From Apiospora phragmitis (taxonomy: Eukaryota > Ascomycota > Sordariomycetes > Amphisphaeriales > Apiosporaceae), in contig JAQQWL010000011.1 of NCBI GenBank assembly GCA_038363925.1, forward strand, positions 2,418,001 to 2,482,000: a DNA stretch of 64,000 nucleotides, written 5' to 3'. Both the position numbers and the translations under genes were made by a program. How positions within the stretch are numbered: the first letter of the stretch is position 1; the number at the start of each line of letters is the position of its first letter. Shown here piece by piece: positions 20,724-31,654 of the stretch. A model generated the notes under the pieces. That model had not been told where the DNA came from. It worked only from the letters and a program-made list of their open reading frames with translations, and searched no databases.

Positions 20724-22745
20724 ATGTTGTCGCTAAAATCTGCCGTTGTGTTTGGGGCGTCATGGCTCGTTCAGAGCGTAGGGGCTCAAGACTCGTCGCC
20801 ATCGGGGCCGACGATGCCCAACATAGCCCCGAACTGCAACAAGTTCTGGACAGTTCTCGAGGGGTCCGGCGACTCATGCTGGTCTGTCACGCAGAAGTTC
20901 GGCATCACTCTGGACCAGTTTTACACCTGGAACCCAGAGGTGACGGACGACTGCGGTACCAACTTCTGGGTTGGTGAATCGTATTGCGTCGGTATCGACC
21001 CCAACAAAGCGACGACGAAGTCTTCCTCGTCCACTGTCCCAAGAACGAGCACCAGCAGCCAAAGCAGCACGGCATCAAGCAGTTCCCTCCCAACCAGCGT
21101 GCCGTCCAACACGGAGCCTTATACCTCCAACTTTCCCATCACGAACTGGTCCATCACCCCGACTACCATGGAGTCGAGCTTCCCACCGCAACGAACGCAG
21201 GCGGGACAACCTTTGAAATGCAACAACTGGTACTTGGTGACCCCAGCTGATACATGTGAAACGATCGTGTCAACCGACTCGTGGCTGACACTCGAGAATC
21301 TGTAAGCCCCCCTGCGCACTCGTGTCCTCACTTACACGACACGTCGGTATTCTAACATTCGGGTAGACATGCCTGGAACCCGACGCTCGACGCCGACTGT
21401 TCAGGGTTATACGCCGGCTGGTGGCTCTGTATCGGTGTCCCAACAACCTCGACGGAAGAGTTTGGCTGGACCGCGACCGATGTACCAGCCAATGTGCCTA
21501 CATTCGCGGGCAACTACACCTTCACAACGCTCCCCGAAGTCGACTCCACCTTCATCGCCGAGCCCACGCAGACAGGCATTGTCAGCGGTTGCCTATCATA
21601 CTACAAAGCCCAGGACGGCGACACCTGCCGTAGCATTGTAGATGGGCACTACCTAATACAGGAGGACTTCTTGGCGATGAACCCAGCTCTAAATGGCAAC
21701 TGTGATGGCATGTGGCTGAATTACTACTACTGTGTCGTCGGACCCAGTGGTATCACTGCCATGCCACCTACTGCTACGTCACCACCGGCCACGGTCCCGT
21801 CGGGCCAGGATCCCAAGTGCCAGCACTGGTACCAGCGTGATGGCGAGTCGTGCACTGACATCGTCGCCATGTTCGGCGCCTTTTCACTTTCGGACTTCCT
21901 CTCTTGGAACCCGAGTATCGGAGGCGTGTCTTGTAGTGGAATAAGCGATGGCGCTTGGTACTGCGTCGGCATCCCCGGTAAGCCGACGACGAGAGACCAC
22001 GCCGTTGCCGGCTACGACCCAGCCGCTGACGCCCACCCAGAGCGGCATGGTAACTGGATGTACCAAGCTATGGCTCGTCTCTTCGTCAGTATTCTCCCCC
22101 TCGCTGCAGAAATTGAGTAGAGGTACTAACCCGGCTCAAACTCTAGTGCCGATACATGTAGTTCCATCATCTTGGCGAACGGCCTGAGCGACGCCCTCTT
22201 CTACCAGTGGAACCCGGCGTTCGGCTCAGGAACTTGCGATAATCTGAAACCAGATTTGTACGTCTGTGTTGCGGCCGGCGACTCCGCTTCGTCGCCTCCG
22301 AGCACAACGACTGGATCCGCCACTTCATTACCCCCAAGCACGACTACAAAGGCGCCGCCAAGCAGCACCACTGGTCCGGTCATCACAACTCCAACCCCAA
22401 CCCAAGTAAGTGCACAATTAGCTGTGCGGCTGATAAAACACGACTGACACTTTGATAGGCCGGAATGGTGTCGGGTTGTAGAAGGTTCTACATGGCGCAG
22501 TCGGGTGATGGCTGCTGGGCCATCGCCAATTCGGCGGGAATCAACCTCGAGTATGTGATCTTCAACCCCCCGAATCTTGACAAAGCCTCGAGTGTGTATA
22601 CTAACGAGCCCGCAGCGACTTCTATGCCTGGAATAAAGATGTAGGGACAGACTGCGGTGGCCTATGGCTCGACAAATGGTACTGTATCGGTATTGCTGGG
22701 CCTGTAACAAGCATCTCTGTTGGGCCGCCGGTACCGACATCGTAA
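20724..22745 (+). CDS. secreted protein with six LysM domains
   Basis: LysM-only secreted protein of the fungal LysM effector type, which bind chitin oligomers. Exons: 20724-21301, 21367-22084, 22147-22405, 22459-22550 and 22616-22745, with introns of 53-65 nt. A signal peptide (LKSAVVFGASWLVQSVGA) is followed by six repeats beginning at about residues 38, 165, 266, 342, 422 and 524. Each has the pattern C-x-x-(W/F/Y)...C...(F/L)xxWNP...C...(W/Y)xC(V/I)G, and Ser/Thr-rich linkers separate them. Exon 2 changes frame near 21974-21996 with no plausible intron. One surplus base, for example in the CCCC run at 21973-21976, restores a 591-residue product. Its neighbours are a divergent metalloprotease and a nearby GH18 chitinase. 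Protection of hyphal chitin or competition for chitin fragments is inferred from family knowledge. Confidence 0.88.
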
Positions 22746-22836
22746 CTGTAATATAGCTAGCTAGTGTCTGTTTCTGCTGTCGGTAATATCTTGACCACAT
22801 TGCGTTCCGAACACGACATCTATTCGTTTTCAGTCC

Positions 22837-24039
22837 TCAAAGAACATCAACAGGTTGCTGCATGTCCTCGTAGCCATGAACAATCCAATACCCGCAAAGG
22901 AGCTGGTCATTGGCCGCGCCCTCGGTGTATGCGTCTGTGAAGTCGATACTCCTCCACAACACATCAGGCTCCGGGCCGCTCCAGCGATTCCGTGCGATTT
23001 CCCCCGCCTTGTCCAGTTGCTTGCGTGTCGCGTAAAACCTCGTAGGCAAAGCGACGCGACAGTCACGGAGCCCAGTAAGACGCACCACCATAGTATCGAT
23101 ACTGTGTAGAACCTCTTCGGTTGCGTCGTACATGTCTTGTCCGCCATACGCATACTTCCATTCCCGCGTGGGTTGGATATCCCGCAACGAGAGGTATAAA
23201 TAGCGTAGATTTGGCAGTATCTTCGGGAGATAGGAAAGCATGGCAAGCCGGTCGTCGCCCCCTTCCAACCCATCCACGCCGCTGGCCCAGTGGGAGTCGG
23301 GGCCAGATGACGAGATGGCTAGAGACCATGTCAATTCCACTTGCCGGATAGCTGCCAATCGGCTCGGCGTCAGAAGCCGTGGAAGGTTGACGACGAGCGC
23401 CGCATATTCCATGTGAAAGCGGTTCGTTGCATACAGCACGTCGATACCCTCGACATATGCCGCCCGGCAAGTCAGGAGCCAAGGTAGAACGCCGATGAAG
23501 CACTTGCCCGGCATAGGCCCCGGGTAGTACTCGCACATGCCCCCCGGCGGCGGCCACGACAACGGGTCGCGGCAGGCGTCGAGAGCCGGCTCCGGGGCGC
23601 GAAAGCCGATGCCCGGCGGGAGCACGTCGAAGCCGATGCTCGGGTCGGCGTGGTGACACACGCAGCTCCACCAGGTCCATTCGCGCGGCCGGGTGGCGTC
23701 ACGCAGCGAAGGGTGGAACAGCTGCGCGTTGGCATGCCGCTGGGGGCGCGAGGCGACGACGCTGCGGCTGCTGCGACCGCCTTTCCTGAGCGGGTGCTCT
23801 AGGCGCAAGTCCAGATGAAGTGTGCGCGCGCCGAAGGCCTCGACGAGAATGCGCCGTCGGATCTCGGGCGGCACGCGCTGGAAGAAAACGCTGTTGGCCG
23901 TTACCGCGGGCGCGCAGGGCGCTGCGGTGAGGGGCCGTGGGCGTTCATCCGGCAGAATTGGCGGCGGCGGCGGCGGTAGCGACTCTTCGGAATGCTTGTC
24001 TTGCTTGAGTTTCCTAAGTCGTTCACGAATGCGCTCCAT
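22837..24039 (-). CDS. DUF7730/F-box-like fungal protein
   Basis: A single exon of 400 residues from the ATG at 24039. After a Lys/Pro-rich start it has FFQRVPPEIRRRILVEAFG followed by RTLHLDL. A central block includes WWSCVCHH and CEYYPGPMPGKC, and then LLTCRAAYVEGIDVLYATN. These are the hallmarks of the large Pezizomycotina family known to me as DUF7730, whose N-terminus resembles an F-box. A role as an adaptor of ubiquitin ligases is sometimes assumed, but nothing here proves it. The gene ends 91 bp from the LysM gene in convergent orientation. A TTTTATAAGG word on the minus strand near 24203-24212 could be its TATA box. Confidence 0.75.
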   Translation of the reverse strand: MERIRERLRKLKQDKHSEESLPPPPPPILPDERPRPLTAAPCAPAVTANSVFFQRVPPEIRRRILVEAFGARTLHLDLRLEHPLRKGGRSSRSVVASRPQRHANAQLFHPSLRDATRPREWTWWSCVCHHADPSIGFDVLPPGIGFRAPEPALDACRDPLSWPPPGGMCEYYPGPMPGKCFIGVLPWLLTCRAAYVEGIDVLYATNRFHMEYAALVVNLPRLLTPSRLAAIRQVELTWSLAISSSGPDSHWASGVDGLEGGDDRLAMLSYLPKILPNLRYLYLSLRDIQPTREWKYAYGGQDMYDATEEVLHSIDTMVVRLTGLRDCRVALPTRFYATRKQLDKAGEIARNRWSGPEPDVLWRSIDFTDAYTEGAANDQLLCGYWIVHGYEDMQQPVDVL

Positions 24040-27000
24040 GAGGGTGGCAAGCTCAGGGACTCATCAGACGTGAATTTTAGCGCTGGGGGAGAACCTTTAG
24101 TGCAGTCTTTGATTGATGGATGAAATGGCTCAGGTCATCTCAGCTCTCTAAAGTTGAGTACGAAGCCCCAATTTATAGCGCTTCGAGGTCCTTAAAGCCC
24201 GTGCCTTATAAAATCAATGCCTCACTTGAACAGCCAGAACATAAATCCTCAAATGCCAGGTAGTCGACAATAATCCAATCGATACTTTACACTACTACTT
24301 CTAAGTACTGCTTCATACCACGATCCTGTTTACAATCTGGAGGAAAAAAAGAAAAAAAAAGAGAAGGGGAAAAAATAACAACAGGGAGTCGACAAATCTG
24401 TGGTGAGGCAAGCCCCAGCTCCACGAACCAGCAGACCACCCGGAGCCGGGCCCTCTCGACGGCCGGAGGTCGGTCACCATGCCTGCTACCATGGCCCTGG
24501 CTATTCCAAACAATGTGAGGGCTATATACATGATACAGCAAGTTCAGAATGCAGATGAGGACCAGAAACGGATTGCCAGGACGATGTAAGCAACAAAGGA
24601 TTACTAACAAGGGGGCCCGATATCTGGAAGGGCATTACGACAGGAGACAACGCTACAAGACAAAGTTCCCGATAGTTGCATCGCTCTGTGGACGTGAAGA
24701 GGCCACCCAGGGATCCGAAAATATTGGCAACTTATGCCCATGCCCTCGCAGCATGCGCAAAACGGACAGCGGCGGAGAACCCAACTGTAGGGCGACCCCT
24801 ACCTACGTTGGAAGCGAAGTACGCCAACAACGCCGGGATCGTGGGGAGGTACGCCAGACTGCTGAGGGACAAAATTTCATCCAGCGAAGACGACAAAAGC
24901 GATGGCCTTGATCCGCTTGGGGAAGGCCGATTGCACATTTTCATTATTATCACCATGGCTGGGTTGGAATTAGGAGCTACCCCTATTTGGCCTCGAGGCA
25001 GCAACATAGGGTAGCTCGTATATTTCAGGGGTCGCTCGCAGACTTCGATTCTCCATGCATTCGATAGATGTCATCGCAGAAATCACACATCTTTCGCCTC
25101 AAGTACGGTACAATCTTGTCTGTTCTGGGAATTGATGCGGAATCGCATATCACACATACTCAGCATCCCCTAGTATAGCCTAGGAACAGCTGGTATAGAC
25201 TCCCAGGGGTCAGCTACCATTTCTTATACATTAGGAACCGAGGTGGGTAACTTGCATCCTCGTATTGGCCATACTTACTGTATCTGACTGTTTGGACCGG
25301 TCCGAATAGGATACATCCCGCTTTCTGAAGTACAGCTCACGCTGAACATACGCGGCACCGGCTGTACAAGTCGTTCGCATCTACTTTGAACTTGTCCGGC
25401 ATGAATACATGCTACTATCCCAAGAACAAAACAGTAAGCCGGTGATATTCCAGCATGCATTGGTGATGGTTCTGCTCACAACACAGTCTACAGGGCAATA
25501 CGCATCCCATACAGATGTGGGAGAAACCTTCTCGGTTCGCAGCAGCCGAATTACCGAGGCAGGGATGTCCTATATGCAAGAGTTACATGACCTGGCAATG
25601 TACGTGCGTCTGGGCCGCAGGTTGCATGAATCAAGTTGCAGTGCCATCGCCGCTCGTGGTGTAGATCCCTGGCACCGGAGTATCGTGAAGTCGCTATGTA
25701 ATTACCTATGTAGTTGACTGGCTATCAACTATCCTGGCCGGGGCATGGATAGATCGACGGCGCGGAAAGGCGGAATTGATACCCGCTTCGGGACAGGCTT
25801 GAAGATTCCTCCCCAATCACGAGCAAGTAAGCCCCTCGTGATGTAAGATTAGAGATTAGGCATTGAGACCCGTCCTAAGAGCAACGACTGTGCTTCTCGC
25901 TCAAAGAACAGCGATATACTGGCGGTTCTGCAGAGTCGAGAAGGCCACCTATAGCCGGCTTATATCCTGCCGCCACCACTCATGCCCGTGATCGGCGTTA
26001 CACAAGATGAAGATACGCCAAATGCTTCTGCTCGCCCTGCAGGTTACTACTACCTACCAGCGAGACACATGCTTACTTGCCAGCAGGTACGTAAGTGGGT
26101 ATGCAATCCAGGATTCTCGTAGCACATCCACTTACACAACATACACGGCATATGAGCGATGCCAGTACTGCAGTAGCGCGCTGGGGACAGAGACAAGCAG
26201 CTAAGCAGGTTGTGTAATAGGCCGTTCGTTACCAGTCGCCGGCGGGGTCTTGCCAAGCCCCGTCTTTTGTCATGGTCTCTTATCACCTGGGACCAATCTC
26301 AGCGCCGGGAACAGCGGTCTCTTTTACCCCATTCGGGATGTTAGCCCGCCCTCTTTTCCACCCTGCATACTTAGATATCTAAACCCTAGGTTAGAGGCGT
26401 ACTGCAGTTTGTGGCTGCCGTAGTGTCTCCATATGTTCTTTCTTATGCTGGCTCTTTGCCCCTTGAAGAAGTCGCCTTAACCGTTGTCGGAGAAATCTCC
26501 GTTCCACGAGCACCCTGCAAGGCTGAGCTAGCATCTCGTAAGGAGGGTGGAGATCCCAAGTCGGTTTTAAGGATCTGATTGCCAAGAACTCTCACGTACC
26601 CTGATCAGTAGTTCTCGCGAGGCTACTGGTATTACATGCATACGCGAATGCATGCGTATTCATGCTTATCTCGTCAGCTCTCTGAGATGATTCCATTTGG
26701 GAGCGCTGCTAAGACTTGGGTATTGGAGCCACTGTGCGTCTTGAGATTCGAGGTCCTCCCCGTGGCGCCCACAAGGATTTGTGTCACTTACTATGTAGTA
26801 TGTACTTTAGGTCCAGGGTCCGCAGGGTGCGGCCTCTTTCAATGGTTCGGCCGCAGAACATGATGCAGATCTAACAGGAGAAGATGTGGCAGGAGCGGCT
26901 GCACAGAAGGGAACACGCCCTTCTAGAAGGATCCCAGGTGGTCTCTCTCCGCCTCCTAATAAGTGTACTTGGGTATACTCGGCACGGTCCGTTGAAACAC

Positions 27001-27320
27001 CACCTAGCATAATACCAGTTCTTCGGTAGACATGTCGTATTATTCAGGCCTGTCATATCATTCAAGCGGTTCTAGAGGGGTGGGCTTCTTTGTTTAAGCG
27101 GCCAGCCCCACGAGACTGTGCCGGCTAGACACCCGTGATACAGGAAGAATTCCCACAAAGTGGCTCCAGATCTTCAAAGCTTTAGAGTGGTTGATCTACA
27201 GAGAGAAGGCAATCGCGATGAATGCAATCGTATTATGTGTATATTACCTCCTTCCTTCCTTGCAACTAGTATCGGCGTGTTCGCCGGCCGCCGGATGACA
27301 AGTCGTGGGGGAGTCATGAT

Positions 27321-27376
27321 GTTGTTGTTGTTGTTGTTGATATTGATGGTGATGGTGATGACAATGATGATGATGA
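27321..27376. repeat. GTT/GAT trinucleotide microsatellite
   Basis: Six GTT units pass into GAT/GGT and then ATG-type triplets over about 56 nt. Seen directly in gene-free DNA. Confidence 0.8.
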
Positions 27377-30300
27377 CAAGCCATTATTACCGGCGGCGTT
27401 GGCCGTAGACAAGGGTCTGGTGTTCTGCTCAATCCATCCTGGCCAATCAGGAACCGAGTTATATTCATGGCTATACTTATACACGTTCTGGCGGTCAGAC
27501 CCTATCCTTATGTAATGTCTTGGCAAAAGGGCAGAGTCTGATTGGCCAGAATGTGATGAACGGGACAGAAATAGCATCATCACATAAGCATCCGTCGTGC
27601 AGACGTGCAGTAAGCCAAGCTTCTTCCTGCAGATGTCGGTGCTAGTAACTTCCAGGGTCTTAGACTCCCACATAGCCACCTCAGCTCTGCTATTGGCCTG
27701 ACCACCCCAGAGGTCGCCATCGATACCCGCCAGTGCGGCCACGCCGTTCATTTGGAGATGCATAGGGTCGTGGGCGTTTCTGGAAGGCATCATTGGCGAT
27801 CGACTTTAGTGCAGTTGATATTCGGGTTTCTGCTAAGACTATATGATAAACTATTGTACTATTATTGCCGGATGTCCGAAGGCATGCAGGTGAATGTTCT
27901 TCTCGGTGTCTCAAGGAAATAGGAGTAGTGACTCCCTACCAGACGGTGACCGGTTCCGACGCAGCGCACGAATCAATAGGAAACGATGATCCAGTCCAGA
28001 AAATGCATGCATATAAGATCCTAATGTTTATTCGGGTCGTTCGTAACCGTAGCACCAATGATCGAATGGCCTGGGGTATCTGGATTTACATGCTGACCAA
28101 GCTGGACCCTGAAGCGATCTTCGGTCATCAGCATGCTAGCTATCGGGTAACGGCCGCGCTTGGCTATGTTGGGCAGTCCGTACCTCCTTATTCATCTAGG
28201 CGGGTCATGACCAAGCTTTCTGGATTTGGTAAATGATGTGGCTCTCTTTTGCGCTTCGCTTCATTCGAGGAAGGGGAGAGGGACAGAGAGAAATTGAGAG
28301 AGAGATGGATGGGAGAGGGCCCAGCTCCGAGGAGGTACGCGATCTGGGTCATGCAGGTGAGACTCCAGTAGCTCAGCCTGAGTCAACTGTCAGAGCCCGA
28401 ATGCGGTAAGTCCAAGGCAATATAATCTTTCTGCCATCGACACTATCAAAGTGAGAGCGCCCGCTGGTAGCCTATGGCGATATCCGGTTGCCATTTCTCA
28501 ATTCTCACTGCAGAAGCAGGATCAGGAGACAGATCCTCACAAGTATACTCAAGTATCTACCTCTTCTTGTCAAACAAGTTCCACCACGCACCCTTGCTCG
28601 TCGACTTCACTGATGGCGTGTGCAATCGAGGTCGCAATTGCTTGGGTTTCGATAAGGACATCATCCATCATTCAATTCACATGTAGCTTGAGCCGGTTTG
28701 TGGCTAGCGACGGGAATACATGCCGATCACCGGCCCCAGAAGCCTACCGAACGACCGTTAAAAGCTCTAACTGCTAACGTTACCTGCGGAAAAGCAGAAA
28801 GCACTCTAGGTAGGGATATGCATTGTATATCATTTCGGGTCTCAGCACGTGATGGTGATGACATTAGTACCTACCTCAAACAGTCGTATTCGGGCAGCAT
28901 CTTGAAGAGAAGAAGCAAGACATTCAGCAATATCGTCCCTGTCTAACCACCCTGCAAAGCTGCCCTGGCTAGTGGGGAGCTTTAGGGGGGGCCCACCCGG
29001 CTTTCAGCTCTCCATCCCATCTGACAGTGAGCAACGATACACTGCCAGCGTTTATTATATAACGGGCAACATTACGGGTTGATTAGTGATGTGTCCGAGC
29101 TTCAGTTGGGCATGTCAGCAACTTGCAGTTCCGACGGCCTGGACTTAATTCGGGAACCCTACTTGTGCTGTGGAGACGAGTCGTAATGACAATATCGATA
29201 CCGTAACTGACCTTGATTTGCACGTCCCATCAGCTGGCCGCGACAGTTCTCTTCTTTGTTGCTTCTACTACTTTACTACCAGTCGGCTTCTGGGGCTTAC
29301 CGATGCTCTGAATGACCAGAAATAGCAGCAACCGTCCGATCCAGGCGGAGCTCACTTGGCCGTCGTTCGGTATCGCCGTGTTACTTAGTATAGAATGGGT
29401 TGGGTTTTAGCCTCCAGCATCTCACTAACACACTCCCAGAGACCTGGGGGGCCGATAACTTCAAAGCGTGCCGTAGTCTGCCCACTAGATGCCCCAACAC
29501 CTGACAGCAGCCTCGTTTCATGGCAGACATAGCGTAGCTGAGATAGCAATGGGGGTGGCATATCGCCGATTCGCGCTGTTGTTTTATTCGCATCTTGCCA
29601 GGCTGTACCGGAAATGCATGGAATTTCTCTCTACGTAGGTATGGTTTGGCTTTTGCTGCTTTCTCTCGGCAATGAACATCCTTTAGTCCAAGTCAGTAAG
29701 GAGTATTGGCCGGCAGTTGTTTGCGAAGGATGCCATTGGATATATACAATACCAAAAGCCAATTGACGTCAGAGCGCACGCCTTGCCCGTTGAATAGGGA
29801 ATATGGCCCGCGGAGTTAGTTACTACTACAACTACACCTACTGGACTTGGCGCCTACCTACATACATGTAGTAGTATTCTGCCCCCGCATACAAAAGGGA
29901 AGAAGACTTTTCCCCAAAAGTCCTGATCGTTCCAATAGACGCAGGATCCTGGATGGAAAAAAAAGCCCATGATGAAAAGCCCTATCGATTTCCACCATGT
30001 GAATGTTGGCGAGGCCACGGACGACGCATGCATATTCCTAGCAGTAGCCCCAGCAGATGGAGAATAGAGCCGCTGGAATCTGGATGGGGCCCGTCCAGAA
30101 CCCCGCCCCCGAACCAAAGTAGGTTCCGTTGCTAGTCTAGCCTCTTCGGTCTTCCTCTGCTGCCAACATCTCTACAGAATCTCTACACTACTGACTACGC
30201 TTTTGTAGCAGGGACCCTAAATCGCACCTCGCCAGTCCCCGTGAGGCTTAGGTCATTAGACGCTGCAGCGAAAATGGAGGTTGCCCACGGATCATGTACG

Positions 30301-30484
30301 TATTTGACGGCTCTGCCATTCCGATCAGCAAATTCTGCCTGGTACTCCTCGGTACTTCTCGCTTCCAACTGCAGAACCACTTCCCTCCCCAGCAGCAGTC
30401 GAGCAGCAGGGGTCGTCTCCATGTCATTGGAAGCATCTAAGTCTGCATTTGATGTACTGCTAGTACACATTCGCTAGCATGAAT

Positions 30485-30504
30485 GTAGGTATGTATGTAT
30501 GTAA
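30485..30504. repeat. TATG tetranucleotide microsatellite
   Basis: A tandem GTAT ladder ending gtaagat, nearly identical to that at 2245-2264. Confidence 0.8.
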
Positions 30505-30531
30505 GATGTCTAATAAAGGGCGAGTGAGAGG

Positions 30532-30582
30532 CACGGCATGGCACGGCATGGCTTGACCTCGACCTCGACCGCGACCTCGAAG
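30532..30582. repeat. short tandem repeats (GGCACGGCAT and ACCTCG units)
   Basis: Two copies of a 10-nt GGCACGGCAT unit are followed by about four GACCTC/GACCGC hexamers, 330 bp upstream of the bZIP start codon. Confidence 0.75.
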
Positions 30583-30913
30583 AACCAGAAGAAGAAGAAA
30601 TGACATAAAGCCAACCTTGAATTTGGCTTTTCGAGTCGCTTCGCAAACGCGTTCGAAAGAGATATAATCTGTCAAAAGTCACCCGGATTCCCTGCCCCAC
30701 CATTACACCCTTGCCACTCCAGCTTCTCTCATAACCATCCTTCACAAGTCATCAAGTAATAAGCATCCGTCATCCCAACTTGCCAAACTTCTCTCTCTCT
30801 ACTTGCTGCCCGGGGCCTCCAAGATCAGGAACTTCTTCCTCATCACTCATATCAACCAACAAACCAACAAACCAACCTACAACCTTCCCCTGTTGTGTTA
30901 ATAGTCTTTCGTC

Positions 30914-31654
30914 ATGGAAGAGATCGATCATCTTCTTGACCTCCCCTCCCCCTCGAATTCGTTACTGTTCACGTATCACGACCACGAAGCATATATGGAC
31001 TCGTCTACGACAGCCTCGACAAGTCCAAGTGATACGCCGGTATGGGCAACAAGCACCAGCTCTGCACAGTCTTTACCTAACCAGAGGCAGTACGATCACA
31101 CTTCTTATAACGGAACATATGCCAATTTTGAGGACCACACCGACGACTCTGGCGATATCATCAAGGGGACGTGGCCCATCCAGCAAACGCCAAGCCGGCA
31201 GCCAAGCGGAAAAGAGAGAACCGATATAAGAACGCGCCGCCCTCGGTGCTATCGGTAAGAGACGATGGCCCCCATCACTGCCCTCTCTTATTATTAGGAT
31301 CATGCTTGACTAACACGCACAACTTTCCTGGGCTTGTAGCGTCGTAGGGCACAGAACCGTGCCTCGCAAAGAGCCTACCGGGAGAGGAAAGACCAGCGCA
31401 TTAAGGACCTGGAGGTCCTGCTCAACGAGTCCCAGCAGAAGAACGATGTGCTCAGCCAGGCGTACACGGCGCTGCAGTCTGAGTACATCAAGCTGAAGAC
31501 GGAGCAGGCCACAGCGGTCCAGTACCACCACCACCACCAAGCCGCCGCCGCCGCCATGGGCTTCGACCCCACCTCCATGGGGGGCAGCATGCCGACAACA
31601 ACCGACGACATGAACCTGTTTCTATATCATGACGCCACGGTCTACCCCATGTAA
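30914..31654 (+). CDS. bZIP transcription factor (fungal AP-1/Yap-like basic region)
   Basis: Exon 1 starts at the ATG at 30914 and exon 2 is 31340-31654. The 85-nt intron runs from 31255 (GTAAGA) to 31339 (TAG) and falls just before the basic region. Exon 1 ends KRKRENRYKNAPPSVLS and exon 2 continues RRRAQNRASQRAYRERK. This gives NxxSQRAYRER, close to the NxxAQRxFR basic-region signature of fungal Yap/Pap1-type bZIPs. A short leucine zipper follows (IKDLEVLLNESQQKNDVL), then a His/Ala-rich tail. The N-terminal frame and the KRKRENR frame differ by one base near 31195. Adding one base in the CC there gives a 218-residue protein; a hidden intron is the alternative. The gene stands alone, so its targets cannot be inferred. 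Confidence 0.8.

Larger units (their letters stand above)
24040..30913. other. gene-poor region of 6.9 kb
   Basis: I find no gene with a recognisable domain on either strand. The open frames are short and of mixed composition, with starts that do not fit a gene model. The best coding-like stretch is 24676-24930 (KILATYAHALAACAKR, RYARLLRDKISSSEDD), but it has no ATG and no splice route that I can find. The region holds an A-rich stretch near 24340-24376, a GTT/GAT microsatellite at 27321 and short tandem repeats near 30532-30582. No inverted terminal repeats or transposase motifs were recognised. Confidence 0.5.

Noticed and set aside
21302..22000. very short intron (16-18 nt) at GTAAGCC 21978 to explain the LysM frame change
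   Set aside because: Far below the shortest intron seen here (53 nt). A one-base surplus in the preceding C run is simpler.
24479..25014. possible small gene (MPATMALAIPNNVRAIYMIQ... plus a downstream coding-like stretch)
   Set aside because: The GTAAGC donor at 24589 does not join any downstream frame without a stop, and there is no ATG for the second part.
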